Source: Enhydrobacter sp. (GTDB lineage Bacteria > Pseudomonadota > Alphaproteobacteria > Reyranellales > Reyranellaceae). Taken from it: a stretch of DNA of 57,115 nt. The stretch is taken from contig JAHCJV010000034.1 of NCBI GenBank assembly GCA_026126105.1, positions 1 to 57,115 of the forward strand, read 5' to 3'. Position 1 is the stretch's first letter; the number at the start of each line of letters is the position of its first letter. The translations under genes and the position numbers were made by a program. The notes beneath the pieces were generated by a model. It saw only the letters and a list, made by a program, of their open reading frames with translations, made no database searches and was not told the origin of the DNA. Below, one piece after another: positions 27,246 through 39,448 of the stretch.

Positions 27246-28491
27246 TCAGCTTGGGCAGGTCGCCGCCCAGTCCCATGGCGTGGCGGACGAAGAACTTGCG
27301 CAGCGACGGGATGCGATTGACGGTGGCCAGCCCGGCATCCCTCACCAGGCGCAACGGCTCGATGTCATTGGAGAACAGGCGGTTCAGCAGGTCGGTCGCC
27401 GCGACCATGGTGAAATTATCGGTACGCCGCCAGCGTGCATAGCGCTCCAGCGTATCGGCGGCGCCGATATCGAGCCCCAGGCGCTTGGCGTCGATCAGCA
27501 CCTCGACCAGTGCAGCGATATCGCGCACTCCAAGATTGTAGCCTTGGCCGGCAATTGGATGGATGCCATGCGCGGCGTCGCCCACCAGCACCATTCGCTC
27601 GTCGACATAGCGCTCGGCATGGACCAGCCCAAGCGGGTACGACCAGCGCGGGCCGGCCGGCTCGACGTGCCCGAGAAAGTCGCCGAAGCGGCGGGCGAAT
27701 TCGGCATTGAAGCGCGGCGCATCCAGTTCGAGCAGACGTCTCGCGATGCTCGCGCGCTCGGTCCACACGATCGACGAGCGATGTTCACCGGCTTCGCCGT
27801 CGCGCATCGGCAGGATGGCGAACGGCCCGCCGGGCAGGAACTTCTCCTGTGCCACGCCGCGGTGCGGCCGCTCATGGTGCGCCAGCAAGACGATCGCGAT
27901 CTGGCCGTACGACCAGGCGCGTGCGCCGATGCCGGCGTCTTCACGCATGGTTCCGAAGCGGCCCTCGGCCGAGGCGACGAGCCGGGCGGCGAGCAGCCGT
28001 CCGCTCTTTAGCGCGATCTCGACCTTGTGCGCGTCCCGACGGGTGTCGAGTGCCTCGTCCGGCGCCACCAGTTCGACCGCGGGGCACGTCTGGAGCTGAC
28101 GCAACAAGGCGGCGCGCAGGACGCGGTTCTCGACGATCCATCCCATCGGCTCGGCATCGCCCTCGGCAGCCTCCCGATGGTCGAAATGCAGGAACAGCGG
28201 GCTGGTGCGGCCGTCGTGTCCGGTATCTGAGATGCGGATATCGAGAATCGGCTCGGCGCGGCCTTCGAGCTCGTCCCAGATGCCGATCGCTTTGAATAAG
28301 CGCTGGCTGGTGTACGCGATTGCCGTCGTGCGGCCGTCGAATGCTGCCTCGGTCAACGAGGCAAGCGGCAGGCGATCTACCAGCGCCGTCCGCAGACCGG
28401 CCTGCCCGGCCGCAAAAGCCAGCAGGCTCCCGTTCAAGCCGGCGCCGATGACTGCCAAGTCGACGCGATCACTGTCCAGAAAGGGCGGCAT
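27226..28491 (-). CDS. UbiH/UbiF/VisC-family FAD-dependent hydroxylase
   Basis: These flavoenzymes hydroxylate the benzoquinone ring in ubiquinone synthesis. The 421-residue protein has DLAVIGAGLNGSLLAFAAGQAGL near the N-terminus (FAD dinucleotide fold), a DGRTTAIAYTSQRLF segment typical of UbiH/F, and the C-terminal motif VLVGDAAHGIHPIAGQGYNLGVRDIAAL. Which ring position it modifies cannot be told. The start codon ATG 28491 lies at the centre of the perfect 16-bp palindrome GGGCGGCATGCCGCCC (28483-28498). No other ubi gene is in the window. Confidence 0.88.
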   Translation of the reverse strand: MPPFLDSDRVDLAVIGAGLNGSLLAFAAGQAGLRTALVDRLPLASLTEAAFDGRTTAIAYTSQRLFKAIGIWDELEGRAEPILDIRISDTGHDGRTSPLFLHFDHREAAEGDAEPMGWIVENRVLRAALLRQLQTCPAVELVAPDEALDTRRDAHKVEIALKSGRLLAARLVASAEGRFGTMREDAGIGARAWSYGQIAIVLLAHHERPHRGVAQEKFLPGGPFAILPMRDGEAGEHRSSIVWTERASIARRLLELDAPRFNAEFARRFGDFLGHVEPAGPRWSYPLGLVHAERYVDERMVLVGDAAHGIHPIAGQGYNLGVRDIAALVEVLIDAKRLGLDIGAADTLERYARWRRTDNFTMVAATDLLNRLFSNDIEPLRLVRDAGLATVNRIPSLRKFFVRHAMGLGGDLPKLIRGERP

Positions 28492-28572
28492 GCCGCCCTA
28501 CATGACAGCCGTGGGGTCGTGCGGCAACCCTGCCGCCCGGCCCGACGATGTTAGCTCGCAAGCCGCCTGATA

Positions 28573-29436
28573 TCAGAACGTCTTGCTGATCGAGAAGATG
28601 ACGCGGCCCTGGCAGTTCTGGGTGTTGAGGCAGCCCGCGACGTCGATGTTGGTGTCCGTATAGGCGACAGTGAGGTCGACGCCCCAGACGGTGGCGGTGG
28701 CGCCGAGCTGCCAGTCCCAGTAGTTGTCGGCGGGAATGCCGTAGCGGGTGTAGTACTGGACCGACTGATTGCCGATCGTGCCGAACAGCTTGAACGAGAC
28801 ATTCTCGTTGATGTTGATGAAGGGCAGCGGCACGGTCGCCTGGGCCCACTTGTACCAGGCGTTGCCCGAATTGGCGAAGAAGTTGGGACTGTAGCGGACG
28901 GCGCCGCTGAGCGCGACCGGTCCGAAGTCGTAGCCGACCACGAGGCCGATTTCGTTGAAGCCGAAGCCCAGCGTGTCGTCGACGCCCGGATAGTTGTAGC
29001 GGATGTAGCCCAGGTCGAAGGTCAGCTTGCTATCCATCGCCTTGGCGCGGACGCCGGCGATGATGTCGACCTCGGCGAAGGCGTTGGTGGGCGGGAAGTA
29101 GACGTTGCTGGCCCAGGCGCCGACATATCCGGAGACCGTGGCGAGGTCGCTGGTAACCGACGGGGTCTCATAGGTGATGAACGGCTGGAAGGCGACCTGG
29201 CGCTGGGTCTGCGAGATGCCGCGATATGAATAATCGGTCGCGAAGGTGCCGCCGACGGAGAATGTGCCGCCGAACGGGGCGCGCCACACCGGTTTTTCTT
29301 CCTCGGCAGGTGCTGCGGGTGGTGCGGGAGTAGCGGGCGGTACGGTCTGGGCTGGTGGTGCGGTCTGAGCGGTTGCTGCGGCCGCAGCACAAAAGGTGAG
29401 CAGGCCAATGCACGTCGCGGCAACTTTCTTAAGCAT
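28573..29436 (-). CDS. TorF-family putative porin
   Basis: The 287-residue protein has a signal peptide (MLKKVAATCIGLLTFCAAAAATAQ), a Pro/Ala-rich linker (APPAQTVPPATPAPPAAPAEE) and a beta-barrel domain with alternating strands, for example GGTFATDYSYRGISQTQRQVAFQPF and a final strand ending in SKTF with a terminal Phe, as outer-membrane barrels do. GISQT after YSYR is the mark of the TIGR02001/TorF group found in proteobacteria. Solute specificity is unknown. It is divergent from glnK, so the two share a 187-base region. Confidence 0.88.
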   Translation of the reverse strand: MLKKVAATCIGLLTFCAAAAATAQTAPPAQTVPPATPAPPAAPAEEEKPVWRAPFGGTFSVGGTFATDYSYRGISQTQRQVAFQPFITYETPSVTSDLATVSGYVGAWASNVYFPPTNAFAEVDIIAGVRAKAMDSKLTFDLGYIRYNYPGVDDTLGFGFNEIGLVVGYDFGPVALSGAVRYSPNFFANSGNAWYKWAQATVPLPFININENVSFKLFGTIGNQSVQYYTRYGIPADNYWDWQLGATATVWGVDLTVAYTDTNIDVAGCLNTQNCQGRVIFSISKTF

Positions 29437-29464
29437 TCTTACTATCCCCCGAAGTCTCGTTTAG

Positions 29465-29962
<498 letters not shown>

Positions 29963-29998
29963 TGATCCCGAGAATTAACTGATACCTGAGGTAAGAAA

Positions 29999-31854
<1,856 letters not shown>

Positions 31855-32179
31855 CCCACGCGACTGCTAGGCTTGTAGTTACTATTTCCGCTATCGCGCG
31901 TTGGAACACTCTCCGGCCTCGGAGACGACGTGCCTCGATTCGGCGTTCCATTGCGCCCTTGTCCATCGCTGGAGAGAGCCGCGCCCCAGAGCCGCACAGG
32001 CTAGCCATAGAGTGTGCTGTTCCCAAGCGACCCCAGTAGTTGAAGAACGCCGCCTAGTTGTATGTTGTTATAGGGGAATCTCCTGCCTAAAATAAGCCGT
32101 TAGCTTGTCCGGCAAGATTCCCCTTCGCGTCGGCGCTTGAGACTACTACGGCCAATCTGGGCCCACTGGAAGGTTGGTG
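31855..32179 (+). promoter_or_regulatory. intergenic region with a candidate promoter for the aminotransferase-ftsK pair
   Basis: These 325 bases hold no convincing gene. The part at 32050-32100 is more AT-rich than its surroundings. TTGTTA at 32065-32070 and TAAAAT at 32088-32093 are 17 bases apart, matching sigma-70 -35/-10 spacing with 4/6 and 5/6 agreement. This is the only promoter-like site I can point to ahead of the aminotransferase start at 32180. GGAAGG lies 6 bases before that ATG as its ribosome site. Confidence 0.4.
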
Positions 32180-33385
32180 ATGTTCAACCCTCGTCTGACC
32201 GAGACGTTGAGCGATTTCCCGTTTGCGCGGTTGAATTCGCTGCTGGCGCCGATCGCGCCGCCGGAAAACGTCACCCTGATCAACATGTCGGTCGGTGAGC
32301 CGCAAGGTGCGATGCCTGCGTTCGCACGCCAGATCGTCAACGACGAGATCGATGGCTGGAATCGCTATCCGCCCAACGGCGGATTGCCCGATCTGAACGC
32401 GGCGATCTGCGAGTGGCTTACGCGCCGGTATCGGCTGCCGTCCGGTCTGCTCGATCCCGCGCAGCATGTCCATCCGACAGCTGGCAGCAAGGAAGGCGTC
32501 TACATCATCGCCACCGTGGCGACGCCGCAGCAGAAGGGCGGCGCCAAACCCATCGTCGCGCTACCCAATCCCTTTTATCAAGCTTACTTCGGTGGCGCGG
32601 TGCTGTCGGGCGCCGAGCCGCTACTGGTCAATGCGCCCGCGTCGAACGGTTTCCTGCCCGATTACGAAAGCCTCGATGAAACAACCTGGCGGCGCCTGAC
32701 GGTCGTCTATCTCTGCTCGCCGGCGAACCCTCAGGGCGCGATCGCCGACAAGGACTATCTCAAGACACTGCTGCGCCTCTGCCGTCGGCACGATGCAGTG
32801 CTTGCCGTCGACGAATGCTATGCGGAAATCTACACTGGCGATGCCCCACCGGGCGCGCTCGAGGCGGCGCTCGAGATCGATGAAACCGGCGGCAAGGATC
32901 CATTCCGCAATCTCGCGGTGTTCCATTCGCTCTCCAAGCGCTCGAATGCCGCCGGCCTTCGCTCCGGCTTCGTGGCGGGGGATCCCAAGCTGGTGGCGAT
33001 GGTCCTGCGCTGGCGCACCTATGGCGGGCCGCAGATTCCCTTCGCCGTCCAGAAGGCCTCCGCTGCGCTGTGGCGCGAGGAGATCCATCCACTCGCGACG
33101 CGCGAATGGTATCGGCGGAACTTCAGGGTCGCCGAGCAGATCCTGCACAACCGATTTGGCTATTATACACCGGGCGGTGGTTTCTTCCTGTGGCTCGACG
33201 TGGGCGACGGCGTTGAGGCGACGCGCAAGCTTTGGCGCGAGGCGCACGTCAAGGTGCTGCCAGGAGCCTATGCGTGCCGCGAGACCGATGGCATCAATAC
33301 TGCCGAGCGCTACATCCGGGTCGCGCTGGTGCATGACGAGCAGACCACGCGGGAAGGACTCTCCCGACTCGCCGCGGTGCTGTGA
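32180..33385 (+). CDS. class I/II PLP-dependent aminotransferase
   Basis: The 401-residue enzyme has the fold I aminotransferase landmarks: SVGEPQG near the N-terminus, [18 protein letters not shown], the [11 protein letters not shown]-phosphate segment, [18 protein letters not shown], and the Schiff-base Lys in [16 protein letters not shown]. The pattern resembles succinyl-diaminopimelate/DapC-like or LL-diaminopimelate-type enzymes, but the substrate is not settled. ATG 32180 is preferred to the TTG and GTG just before it because of its GGAAGG site. Its stop overlaps the possible ftsK start, as often seen upstream of alphaproteobacterial ftsK. Confidence 0.88.
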   Translation: MFNPRLTETLSDFPFARLNSLLAPIAPPENVTLINMSVGEPQGAMPAFARQIVNDEIDGWNRYPPNGGLPDLNAAICEWLTRRYRLPSGLLDPAQHVHPTAGSKEGVYIIATVATPQQKGGAKPIVALPNPFYQAYFGGAVLSGAEPLLVNAPASNGFLPDYESLDETTWRRLTVVYLCSPANPQGAIADKDYLKTLLRLCRRHDAVLAVDECYAEIYTGDAPPGALEAALEIDETGGKDPFRNLAVFHSLSKRSNAAGLRSGFVAGDPKLVAMVLRWRTYGGPQIPFAVQKASAALWREEIHPLATREWYRRNFRVAEQILHNRFGYYTPGGGFFLWLDVGDGVEATRKLWREAHVKVLPGAYACRETDGINTAERYIRVALVHDEQTTREGLSRLAAVL

Positions 33386-36213
33386 TGGCCAACATCGGGA
33401 TTGCTGGCACCCATCGGACGACGATTCTTCCCGAAGGCGGGCGCGATTTCCTGCGCCGTCGCCTGATGGAACTGGTCGGGGTAGGCTTGGCGGGCCTGGG
33501 CGTGGCGGTCCTGATATCGGTCTTTACCTTCAGCACGGCCGATCCGTCGCTGAATCACGCGACCGGCAATGCCCCTGTCAACCTGATGGGCGTGCCGGGT
33601 GCCTACGTCTCCGACGTGCTGCTGCAGACCTTCGGCCTAGCCATCGTGCTGGTGCCGGTGGCGCTGATCACCTGGGGCGTGCGCCTGCTGCGCACACACC
33701 ATCTCGGCTTTTTCGGTCTGCGCCTTTCCTTGCTGCTGCTGGCCCTGTTGATGATGAGTGTTGCCTGCGTCGGGCTGGGTGATGTCGGTGGCGCCGCAAC
33801 CCATGCCGGCCCTGGCGGGCTGGTCGGCTTGGCCCTGATCGGCCGCTTCCGCGATTTCGTGCTGACCCATTCGAGCGGCGGCAGCCTCACCCTGATCGAA
33901 CCCGCGTGTGCCGCCCTTGCCTTCATTGCCATGGCGCCCGCGCTCGGCATGAATCGCACCGACCTGCCGCTTATCTTCCGCATTCTGCGCGCTCCCTTCG
34001 TATGGAGTTTGTGGCTGGTGCAGGCGTTCGTCGGCCTGTGGCGCGGCCGGACAGAATCGTTCGACGATCGGAACGACCCCCCTGCACCGGAAATCGGCTA
34101 TGCCGAGATACCGGGCGAGATTGACGCCAGCCAGTACGATCCTGCCCATTTCGAGACCTCCGCGAAGTCGCGCTTCGAGCAGATCCCGATCGAGGGCGCG
34201 CCCTTGCCGCCGCGCGACTCGCTGCTGGTCGAAGCCCCTTACTCGCCGATCGAGCCTGCGGCGGCCGAGATTCCGCCCGCGCCCGCATCGATTCATGCCG
34301 GGCTGCCGCCCGTCAGCGACAGCCCCGCTCTCGCTGCGACAGTCGAGCGAGCGCTGTTCGATCGCCGCGCGGGCGGCGTCCGCATCGAGCCCGTCATGGG
34401 CCGTCCACGTCAGGGCGCCGCGTCGGTCGAGCCCCAGCGTGGAGCCATCGAACCGACGGCTTTCGCGACCCCCCCGGTGCCCGCGGCCGACGCGATCGCA
34501 GAACGCGGCGGTGTGGCCGCCAATGGCGAGGCGCTCGACAACGACGACAATCCGTTCACACCGGATCTGCTTCCCGCGGACTCACCTGACTCCGAGACAC
34601 CGTCCGGATCGGCCGTGAAGATCGTGCCGCGCAAGCCGTCGGTAGCGCAGGGCAAGCGCGCCTCCAAGATCGGACAACGCGAACTCGACCTCGGCGGCGA
34701 CTACCAGCTTCCGCCGCTCGACCTGCTGTCGCTTCCCTCGCGGGTCGCGGCGGAGACCAAGATCGACGAGGCGGCGCTCGAGCAGAATGCGCGCCTACTC
34801 GAGACGGTGCTCGACGATTTCGGTGTGAAAGGGCAGATCGTGAAGGTCCGGCCGGGCCCTGTCGTGACGCTCTACGAGCTGGAGCCGGCGCCCGGCACAA
34901 AGGCGAGCCGCGTGATCGGCCTCGCCGACGACATCGCCCGCTCGATGAGCGCGGTCTCGGCGCGCGTCGCCACCGTGCCGGGTCGGAACGTGATCGGCAT
35001 CGAGCTGCCCAACGCACGGCGCGAGACGGTGTTCCTGCGCGAGATGTTCTCGGCGCGCCACTACGAGGACAACCGCCTCGCGCTGCCGCTCGCACTGGGC
35101 AAGGACATCGGCGGCGATCCGGTGATCGCCGACCTCGCGCGCATGCCGCATCTGCTGATCGGCGGCACTACCGGCTCGGGCAAATCGGTGGCGGTCAACA
35201 CCATGATCCTGTCGCTGCTCTACCGGCTGCCGCCGGACAAGTGCCGCTTCATCATGATCGATCCCAAGATGCTGGAGCTCAGCGTCTATCAGGACATCCC
35301 CCATCTGCTGACGCCGGTCGTCACCGAACCTCGCAAGGCAATCGTCGCCTTGAAGTGGGTCGTGCGCGAGATGGAGGACCGCTATCGCGCGATGAGCGCG
35401 CAGGGCGTGCGCAATATCGCGGGCTATAACGAAAAGCTCGGCGAGGCGCGCAAGAAGGGCGTCCTGCTGACGCGGAAGGTGCAGACCGGCATCGATCCCG
35501 AGACGCGCCGTCCCACGTTCGAGGACGAGGAGATCGACCTTAACCCGTTGCCTTTCATCGTCGTGATCATCGACGAGATGGCCGACCTTATGCTGGTCGC
35601 CGGCAAGGAGATCGAGGCCGCCGTCCAGCGCCTGGCGCAGATGGCGCGCGCTGCCGGGATTCATGTCGTGATGGCGACGCAACGGCCGTCGGTCGACGTC
35701 ATCACCGGTACCATCAAGGCGAACTTCCCGACCCGCATTTCCTTCCAGGTTACGTCGAAGATCGACAGCCGTACCATCCTGGGCGAACAGGGCGGCGAGC
35801 AGCTGCTCGGACAGGGCGACATGCTCTACATGGCCGGCGGCGGCAAGATCGCGCGCGTGCACGGCCCATTCGTGAGCGACGGCGAGGTCGAGGAGGTAGT
35901 GCGCCATCTGCGCGCGCAGGGCGCGCCGGACTACATCGAATCGGTCACGGACGATCCCGATGCCGAGGAAGGCGCCGCCCCGGGAGAGGGAAGCGAGGAG
36001 GGCGAGAGCGACCAGCTTTACGACCAGGCGATCGCTCTGGTCGCCCGCGAGCGCAAGTGCTCGACGAGCTTTATCCAGCGCTACCTGCAGATCGGCTACA
36101 ACCGCGCCGCCCGCATCGTCGAGCGCATGGAGCGCGAGGGGGTGGTCACCGCCGCCAACCACGTCGGCAAGCGCGAGGTGCTCGCGCGGGACATCGACAA
36201 CCGCGAGCGCTGA
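33385..36213 (+). CDS. ftsK: DNA translocase FtsK
   Basis: FtsK moves chromosome termini through the closing septum. The 942-residue protein has about four N-terminal helices (to residue 200), a Pro/Ala/Glu-rich linker (about 230-440), and the motor: Walker [14 protein letters not shown] near 593 and Walker [13 protein letters not shown] near 725. The C-terminal gamma winged helix, [42 protein letters not shown], recognises KOPS sequences. ATG 33385 overlaps the aminotransferase stop; GTG 33382 is equally possible. The length is typical of alphaproteobacterial FtsK. Confidence 0.96.
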   Translation: MANIGIAGTHRTTILPEGGRDFLRRRLMELVGVGLAGLGVAVLISVFTFSTADPSLNHATGNAPVNLMGVPGAYVSDVLLQTFGLAIVLVPVALITWGVRLLRTHHLGFFGLRLSLLLLALLMMSVACVGLGDVGGAATHAGPGGLVGLALIGRFRDFVLTHSSGGSLTLIEPACAALAFIAMAPALGMNRTDLPLIFRILRAPFVWSLWLVQAFVGLWRGRTESFDDRNDPPAPEIGYAEIPGEIDASQYDPAHFETSAKSRFEQIPIEGAPLPPRDSLLVEAPYSPIEPAAAEIPPAPASIHAGLPPVSDSPALAATVERALFDRRAGGVRIEPVMGRPRQGAASVEPQRGAIEPTAFATPPVPAADAIAERGGVAANGEALDNDDNPFTPDLLPADSPDSETPSGSAVKIVPRKPSVAQGKRASKIGQRELDLGGDYQLPPLDLLSLPSRVAAETKIDEAALEQNARLLETVLDDFGVKGQIVKVRPGPVVTLYELEPAPGTKASRVIGLADDIARSMSAVSARVATVPGRNVIGIELPNARRETVFLREMFSARHYEDNRLALPLALGKDIGGDPVIADLARMPHLLIGGTTGSGKSVAVNTMILSLLYRLPPDKCRFIMIDPKMLELSVYQDIPHLLTPVVTEPRKAIVALKWVVREMEDRYRAMSAQGVRNIAGYNEKLGEARKKGVLLTRKVQTGIDPETRRPTFEDEEIDLNPLPFIVVIIDEMADLMLVAGKEIEAAVQRLAQMARAAGIHVVMATQRPSVDVITGTIKANFPTRISFQVTSKIDSRTILGEQGGEQLLGQGDMLYMAGGGKIARVHGPFVSDGEVEEVVRHLRAQGAPDYIESVTDDPDAEEGAAPGEGSEEGESDQLYDQAIALVARERKCSTSFIQRYLQIGYNRAARIVERMEREGVVTAANHVGKREVLARDIDNRER

Positions 36214-36265
36214 CGATCATTGCCGGGAGAGCCGCGCTCCCAGCCCGAGCTCGACGTACTTGGCA

Positions 36266-37483
36266 TCAGCCCGGCGCGGCGCCCTGCGTGCCGACAAAGA
36301 GCGCGTAGAGCGACTGGCTCGCCGCCATGAACAGGCGGTTGCGCTTGGGCCCCCCGAAGCAGACGTTGCCACACACCTCCGGCAGGCGAATCCGGCCGAT
36401 CAGCATGCCGTCGGAATTCCATACCGTCACGCCGCTATAGCCAACGTTCCGTCCGGCGTTGCTCGAAGCCCACAGGTTGCCGTTGACGTCGCAGCGCAGG
36501 CCGTCCGGCCCGCATTTGATGCCGTCCACCACGCAATCCGAGAAGCGCCGGCCGTTGGCGGGCTTGTTGTCTTCGCCGACGTCGAATACCCAGATATCGC
36601 CCTTGCCGCCCGGCCCGGTATCGCCCGGTCCCTTGCCGGTGCTCGCGACGTAGAGACGCTTGTGGTCGGGCGAAAAGCAGAGCCCGTTGGGGTCGGGCAC
36701 CTGCTCTTCGGTGATCACCAGGTCGACCCGACCGCTCGGATCGATACGATAGCAGTTGGTTGGCAGCTCGCGCCGGAAGTTGCCCATGCCCGGCGGCTGA
36801 CCGAGCCTTGGATTCAGCCGTCCCTGCGCATTGCTCGGACCGCCCGCCGTGTCGGGCGTGCCCTCGTAGAGCTGGCCGCCATAGGGTGGGTCGGTGAACC
36901 AGTAGCTGCCGTCCGGGTGTGCCACCACGTCGTTCGGCGAGTTGAGACGCTTGCCCTGGTAGCTGTCGGCCAGCACGGAGACGGAGCCGTCGAGCTCGTA
37001 GCGCACGACACGGCGCGTCAGGTGCTCGCACGAAAGCTGCCGCCCCTGGAAATCGAAGCTGTTGCCATTGCTGTTGTTGGAGGGCAGGCGGAATACGCTC
37101 ACCCTTCCGTCGTCCTCGAGCCAGCGCAGCTGACGATTGTTGGGGATATCGCTCCACAGCAGATAGCGACCCTGGGCGTTCCAGGCCGGGCCCTCCGCCC
37201 ACAGCGCGCCGGACCACAGCCGAACGATAGAAGCGTTCGGTTGTGTGACCGCGTTGAACGAGGGATCGACCGTAAGAACGTCGGGATCGCGAAAATAGGT
37301 GGTGGGCGCCCCCCGCGGGCTGAAATCCCGTGGCGGATTGGTAATGGTCGTGGGTGGGCCGACCGGCGCCGGTGACGGAGTGGTCTGCGCCTGGGCAAGC
37401 AGGGGCAACGCGGCGGCGCCGACGCCGGCAACCGTGATCAGACCGCGCCGCGACAAGTCACGGGCGTTTGCTTCGTTTGTCAT
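36266..37483 (-). CDS. SMP-30/gluconolactonase-family protein with Tat signal
   Basis: The 405-residue protein starts MTNEANARDLSRRGLITVAGVGAAALPLLAQAQ, a twin-arginine (SRRGL) signal peptide. The rest is a beta-propeller with WAEGPAWNAQGRYLLWSDIPNN, NSPNDVVAHPDGSYWFTDPPYG, GLCFSPDHKRLYVA and GPDGLRCDVNGNLWASS, the repeated motifs of SMP-30/LRE lactonases, including likely metal ligands in EGPAW, NSPND and PDGLRCD. It probably hydrolyses a lactone in the periplasm. It is divergent from phnC across 211 bases. Confidence 0.85.
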   Translation of the reverse strand: MTNEANARDLSRRGLITVAGVGAAALPLLAQAQTTPSPAPVGPPTTITNPPRDFSPRGAPTTYFRDPDVLTVDPSFNAVTQPNASIVRLWSGALWAEGPAWNAQGRYLLWSDIPNNRQLRWLEDDGRVSVFRLPSNNSNGNSFDFQGRQLSCEHLTRRVVRYELDGSVSVLADSYQGKRLNSPNDVVAHPDGSYWFTDPPYGGQLYEGTPDTAGGPSNAQGRLNPRLGQPPGMGNFRRELPTNCYRIDPSGRVDLVITEEQVPDPNGLCFSPDHKRLYVASTGKGPGDTGPGGKGDIWVFDVGEDNKPANGRRFSDCVVDGIKCGPDGLRCDVNGNLWASSNAGRNVGYSGVTVWNSDGMLIGRIRLPEVCGNVCFGGPKRNRLFMAASQSLYALFVGTQGAAPG

Positions 37484-37621
37484 TCGGCTCCTCCCGAGAG
37501 CATTGTGGACTTTGGCATTCGGAACGCGGGCACGCGTAGAGAGCCCCACAAGCGTATTCCCCGGCCACCGGCCGGACAATCGACTGTCCTGCATATCCCG
37601 GCTTATCCACGAGTCGCTTTT

Positions 37622-37639
37622 CTGTAACCAAAACGTCGT
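37622..37639 (+). promoter_or_regulatory. Pho box upstream of phnC
   Basis: CTGTAAC, CAAA, ACGTCGT is almost the same as the CTGTAAC, CAGA, ACGTCAC at the pstS promoter: two heptamers with a 4-base spacer, beginning at 37622 and 37633. It lies 55 bases before the phnC start. This links phosphonate uptake to PhoB, which is known for C-P lyase operons in other bacteria. No third heptamer of good quality follows. Confidence 0.75.
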
Positions 37640-37694
37640 CCGCGTGCAGCCTGCCCCGGCTACGCAGCTCCCGTGGGGCGTTGCGGAGTAGTGC

Positions 37695-38501
37695 ATGCTG
37701 CGGCTGGACGGTGTGGTGAAGAAGTTCGGCGACAAGCGCGCCGTCGATGGCGTCTCCCTTGTCGTGCCGAAGGGCCAACTCGTCGGTGTCATCGGCCAGT
37801 CGGGTTCCGGAAAGTCCACCCTGCTGCGCATGATCAACCGGCTGAGCGACCCGAGCGAGGGCCGCATCTTCTTCGAAGGTATCGACGTCACGGCGCTGCA
37901 AGGCCGCGACCTGCGCGCGTGGCGCGCGCGTTGCGCCATGATCTTCCAGCAATTCAACCTCGCCGGCCGGCTCGACGTGCTGACCAACGTCATGATGGGC
38001 CGGTCCTTCCACGCGCCTCTGTGGCGCGCCCTTCTGAAGCTGTGGACCATGGACGAGAAGGCGATGGGTCTCTCCGCGCTCGAAGGCCTCGACATGGCGC
38101 GCGTGTCCGGCCAGCGCGCCGACACGCTGTCCGGCGGCCAGCAGCAGCGGGTGGCGATCGCCCGCGCGCTGGTCCAGGAGCCCGACATCATCCTGGCCGA
38201 CGAGCCGATCGCCTCGCTCGATCCGCGCAATACGCAGGTGGTGATGGATGCCCTGCTGCACATCAACAAGCACTTCGGCATCACCGTGATGGTCAATCTC
38301 CACAGCCTCGAGGTGGCGCGCAAATACTGCGACCGGCTGGTCGGTCTCTCGTCGGGCCGCGTCGTGTTCGATGGCGTGCCGGCTCAGCTCACCGAAGGCG
38401 TGGCGCGCGACCTCTACGGGCTCGAAGCCGACGAGGTTGCTGCTGTCGATGCCCGCCCTGCTTTCGGCGCGGCGCCCGGCTTCGCTGTCGCGGGCCACTG
38501 A
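37695..38501 (+). CDS. phnC: phosphonate ABC transporter ATP-binding protein PhnC
   Basis: PhnC drives import of alkylphosphonates. The 268-residue protein has Walker [10 protein letters not shown], a Q-loop with [21 protein letters not shown] (characteristic of PhnC), signature [13 protein letters not shown], Walker [14 protein letters not shown] and the switch His in [12 protein letters not shown]. The C-terminal 20 residues are an Ala-rich tail. It opens phnC-D-E1-E2-DUF1045, with phnD 26 bases downstream. Confidence 0.95.
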   Translation: MLRLDGVVKKFGDKRAVDGVSLVVPKGQLVGVIGQSGSGKSTLLRMINRLSDPSEGRIFFEGIDVTALQGRDLRAWRARCAMIFQQFNLAGRLDVLTNVMMGRSFHAPLWRALLKLWTMDEKAMGLSALEGLDMARVSGQRADTLSGGQQQRVAIARALVQEPDIILADEPIASLDPRNTQVVMDALLHINKHFGITVMVNLHSLEVARKYCDRLVGLSSGRVVFDGVPAQLTEGVARDLYGLEADEVAAVDARPAFGAAPGFAVAGH

Positions 38502-38527
38502 TTCCTCTTCACAGCAAGGAGACATTG

Positions 38528-39442
38528 ATGATCAACCGTCGACTGATGCTCGGCACGACGCTCGCTGCCGGCTCCACGATCCTGGCCGGCGGCGCCCGCG
38601 CGCAGGACTGGAAGTCCAAGTATCCCGAGCTGGTGCTGGCCGTCGTGCCGGCCGAGAACGCCTCCGGCGTGACCGACCGCTATGGTCCGTTCATCGATTA
38701 TCTCGCCAAGGAACTGGGCACGAAGGTGACGCTGCGCGTTGCCAACGATTATGCTGCCGTTATCGAGGGCCAGCGCAACGGCTCCATCCACCTCGCGGGT
38801 TACGGACCCGCCGCCTACGCCCGCGCGGTCGTGACCGGCGTCAAGGTCGAGCCGTTCGGCACCACCGTGAACAACGACGGGACCCTCGGCTACTACTCGG
38901 TGTTCTACGTACGCAGTGACAGCCCGTACAAGACGATGGAAGACGTCAAGGGCAAGAATCTCGGCTTGGTCGACCCCAACTCGGCCTCGGGCAACAACGT
39001 TCCGCGTTTTCTGCTGAACAAGCTCAAGATCAATCCCGAGACCTACTTCGCGCACGTCACCTACACGGGCAGTCACGAAAACGCCGTCATCGCGCTGCAG
39101 CAGAAGACGGTCGACGTCGCCGCCAACTGGTGGAACTCAGATACCGACTCCAACCTGACCCGCATGGTGAACAAGGGGCTGGTGAAGAAGGAGGATTTCC
39201 GCATCCTCGTGAAGTCGGACCTGATCCCGAACTCGCCCTACGCCTATCTCGCCGACTTGCCGGCGGATCTGAAGGCGGCCATCTGGAAGGCCTTCCAGGA
39301 GTCCCCGACCAAGGCGAAGGCTGCCTTCGACAAGCTGTCGGACGGCAAGGATCGCGAGTTCAAGGCTGTCGATGCCAAGTACTACGAAGGCGTCGTCGAG
39401 CTGATCAGGTTCGTCGACAGCCTGCGCAAGCAGAAGAGCTGA
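38528..39442 (+). CDS. phnD: phosphonate ABC transporter substrate-binding protein PhnD
   Basis: PhnD captures phosphonates in the periplasm. The 304-residue precursor has a signal peptide MINRRLMLGTTLAAGSTILAGGARAQ (two Arg, Tat-like in part). The mature part shows VVPAENASGVTDRYGPFIDYLAKELG, the GYGPAAYARAV segment, LGLVDPNSASGNNVPRF and SDLIPNSPYAYL, all family marks with ligand-contacting residues. AAGGAGA before ATG 38528 is a good ribosome site. It fits between phnC and phnE1 as expected. Confidence 0.95.
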   Translation: MINRRLMLGTTLAAGSTILAGGARAQDWKSKYPELVLAVVPAENASGVTDRYGPFIDYLAKELGTKVTLRVANDYAAVIEGQRNGSIHLAGYGPAAYARAVVTGVKVEPFGTTVNNDGTLGYYSVFYVRSDSPYKTMEDVKGKNLGLVDPNSASGNNVPRFLLNKLKINPETYFAHVTYTGSHENAVIALQQKTVDVAANWWNSDTDSNLTRMVNKGLVKKEDFRILVKSDLIPNSPYAYLADLPADLKAAIWKAFQESPTKAKAAFDKLSDGKDREFKAVDAKYYEGVVELIRFVDSLRKQKS

Positions 39443-39448
39443 CGCCGC

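Noticed and set aside
36220..36240. Hairpin between ftsK and the SMP-30-like gene as a shared terminator
   Set aside because: Only a 5-bp stem with no T-run in either direction.
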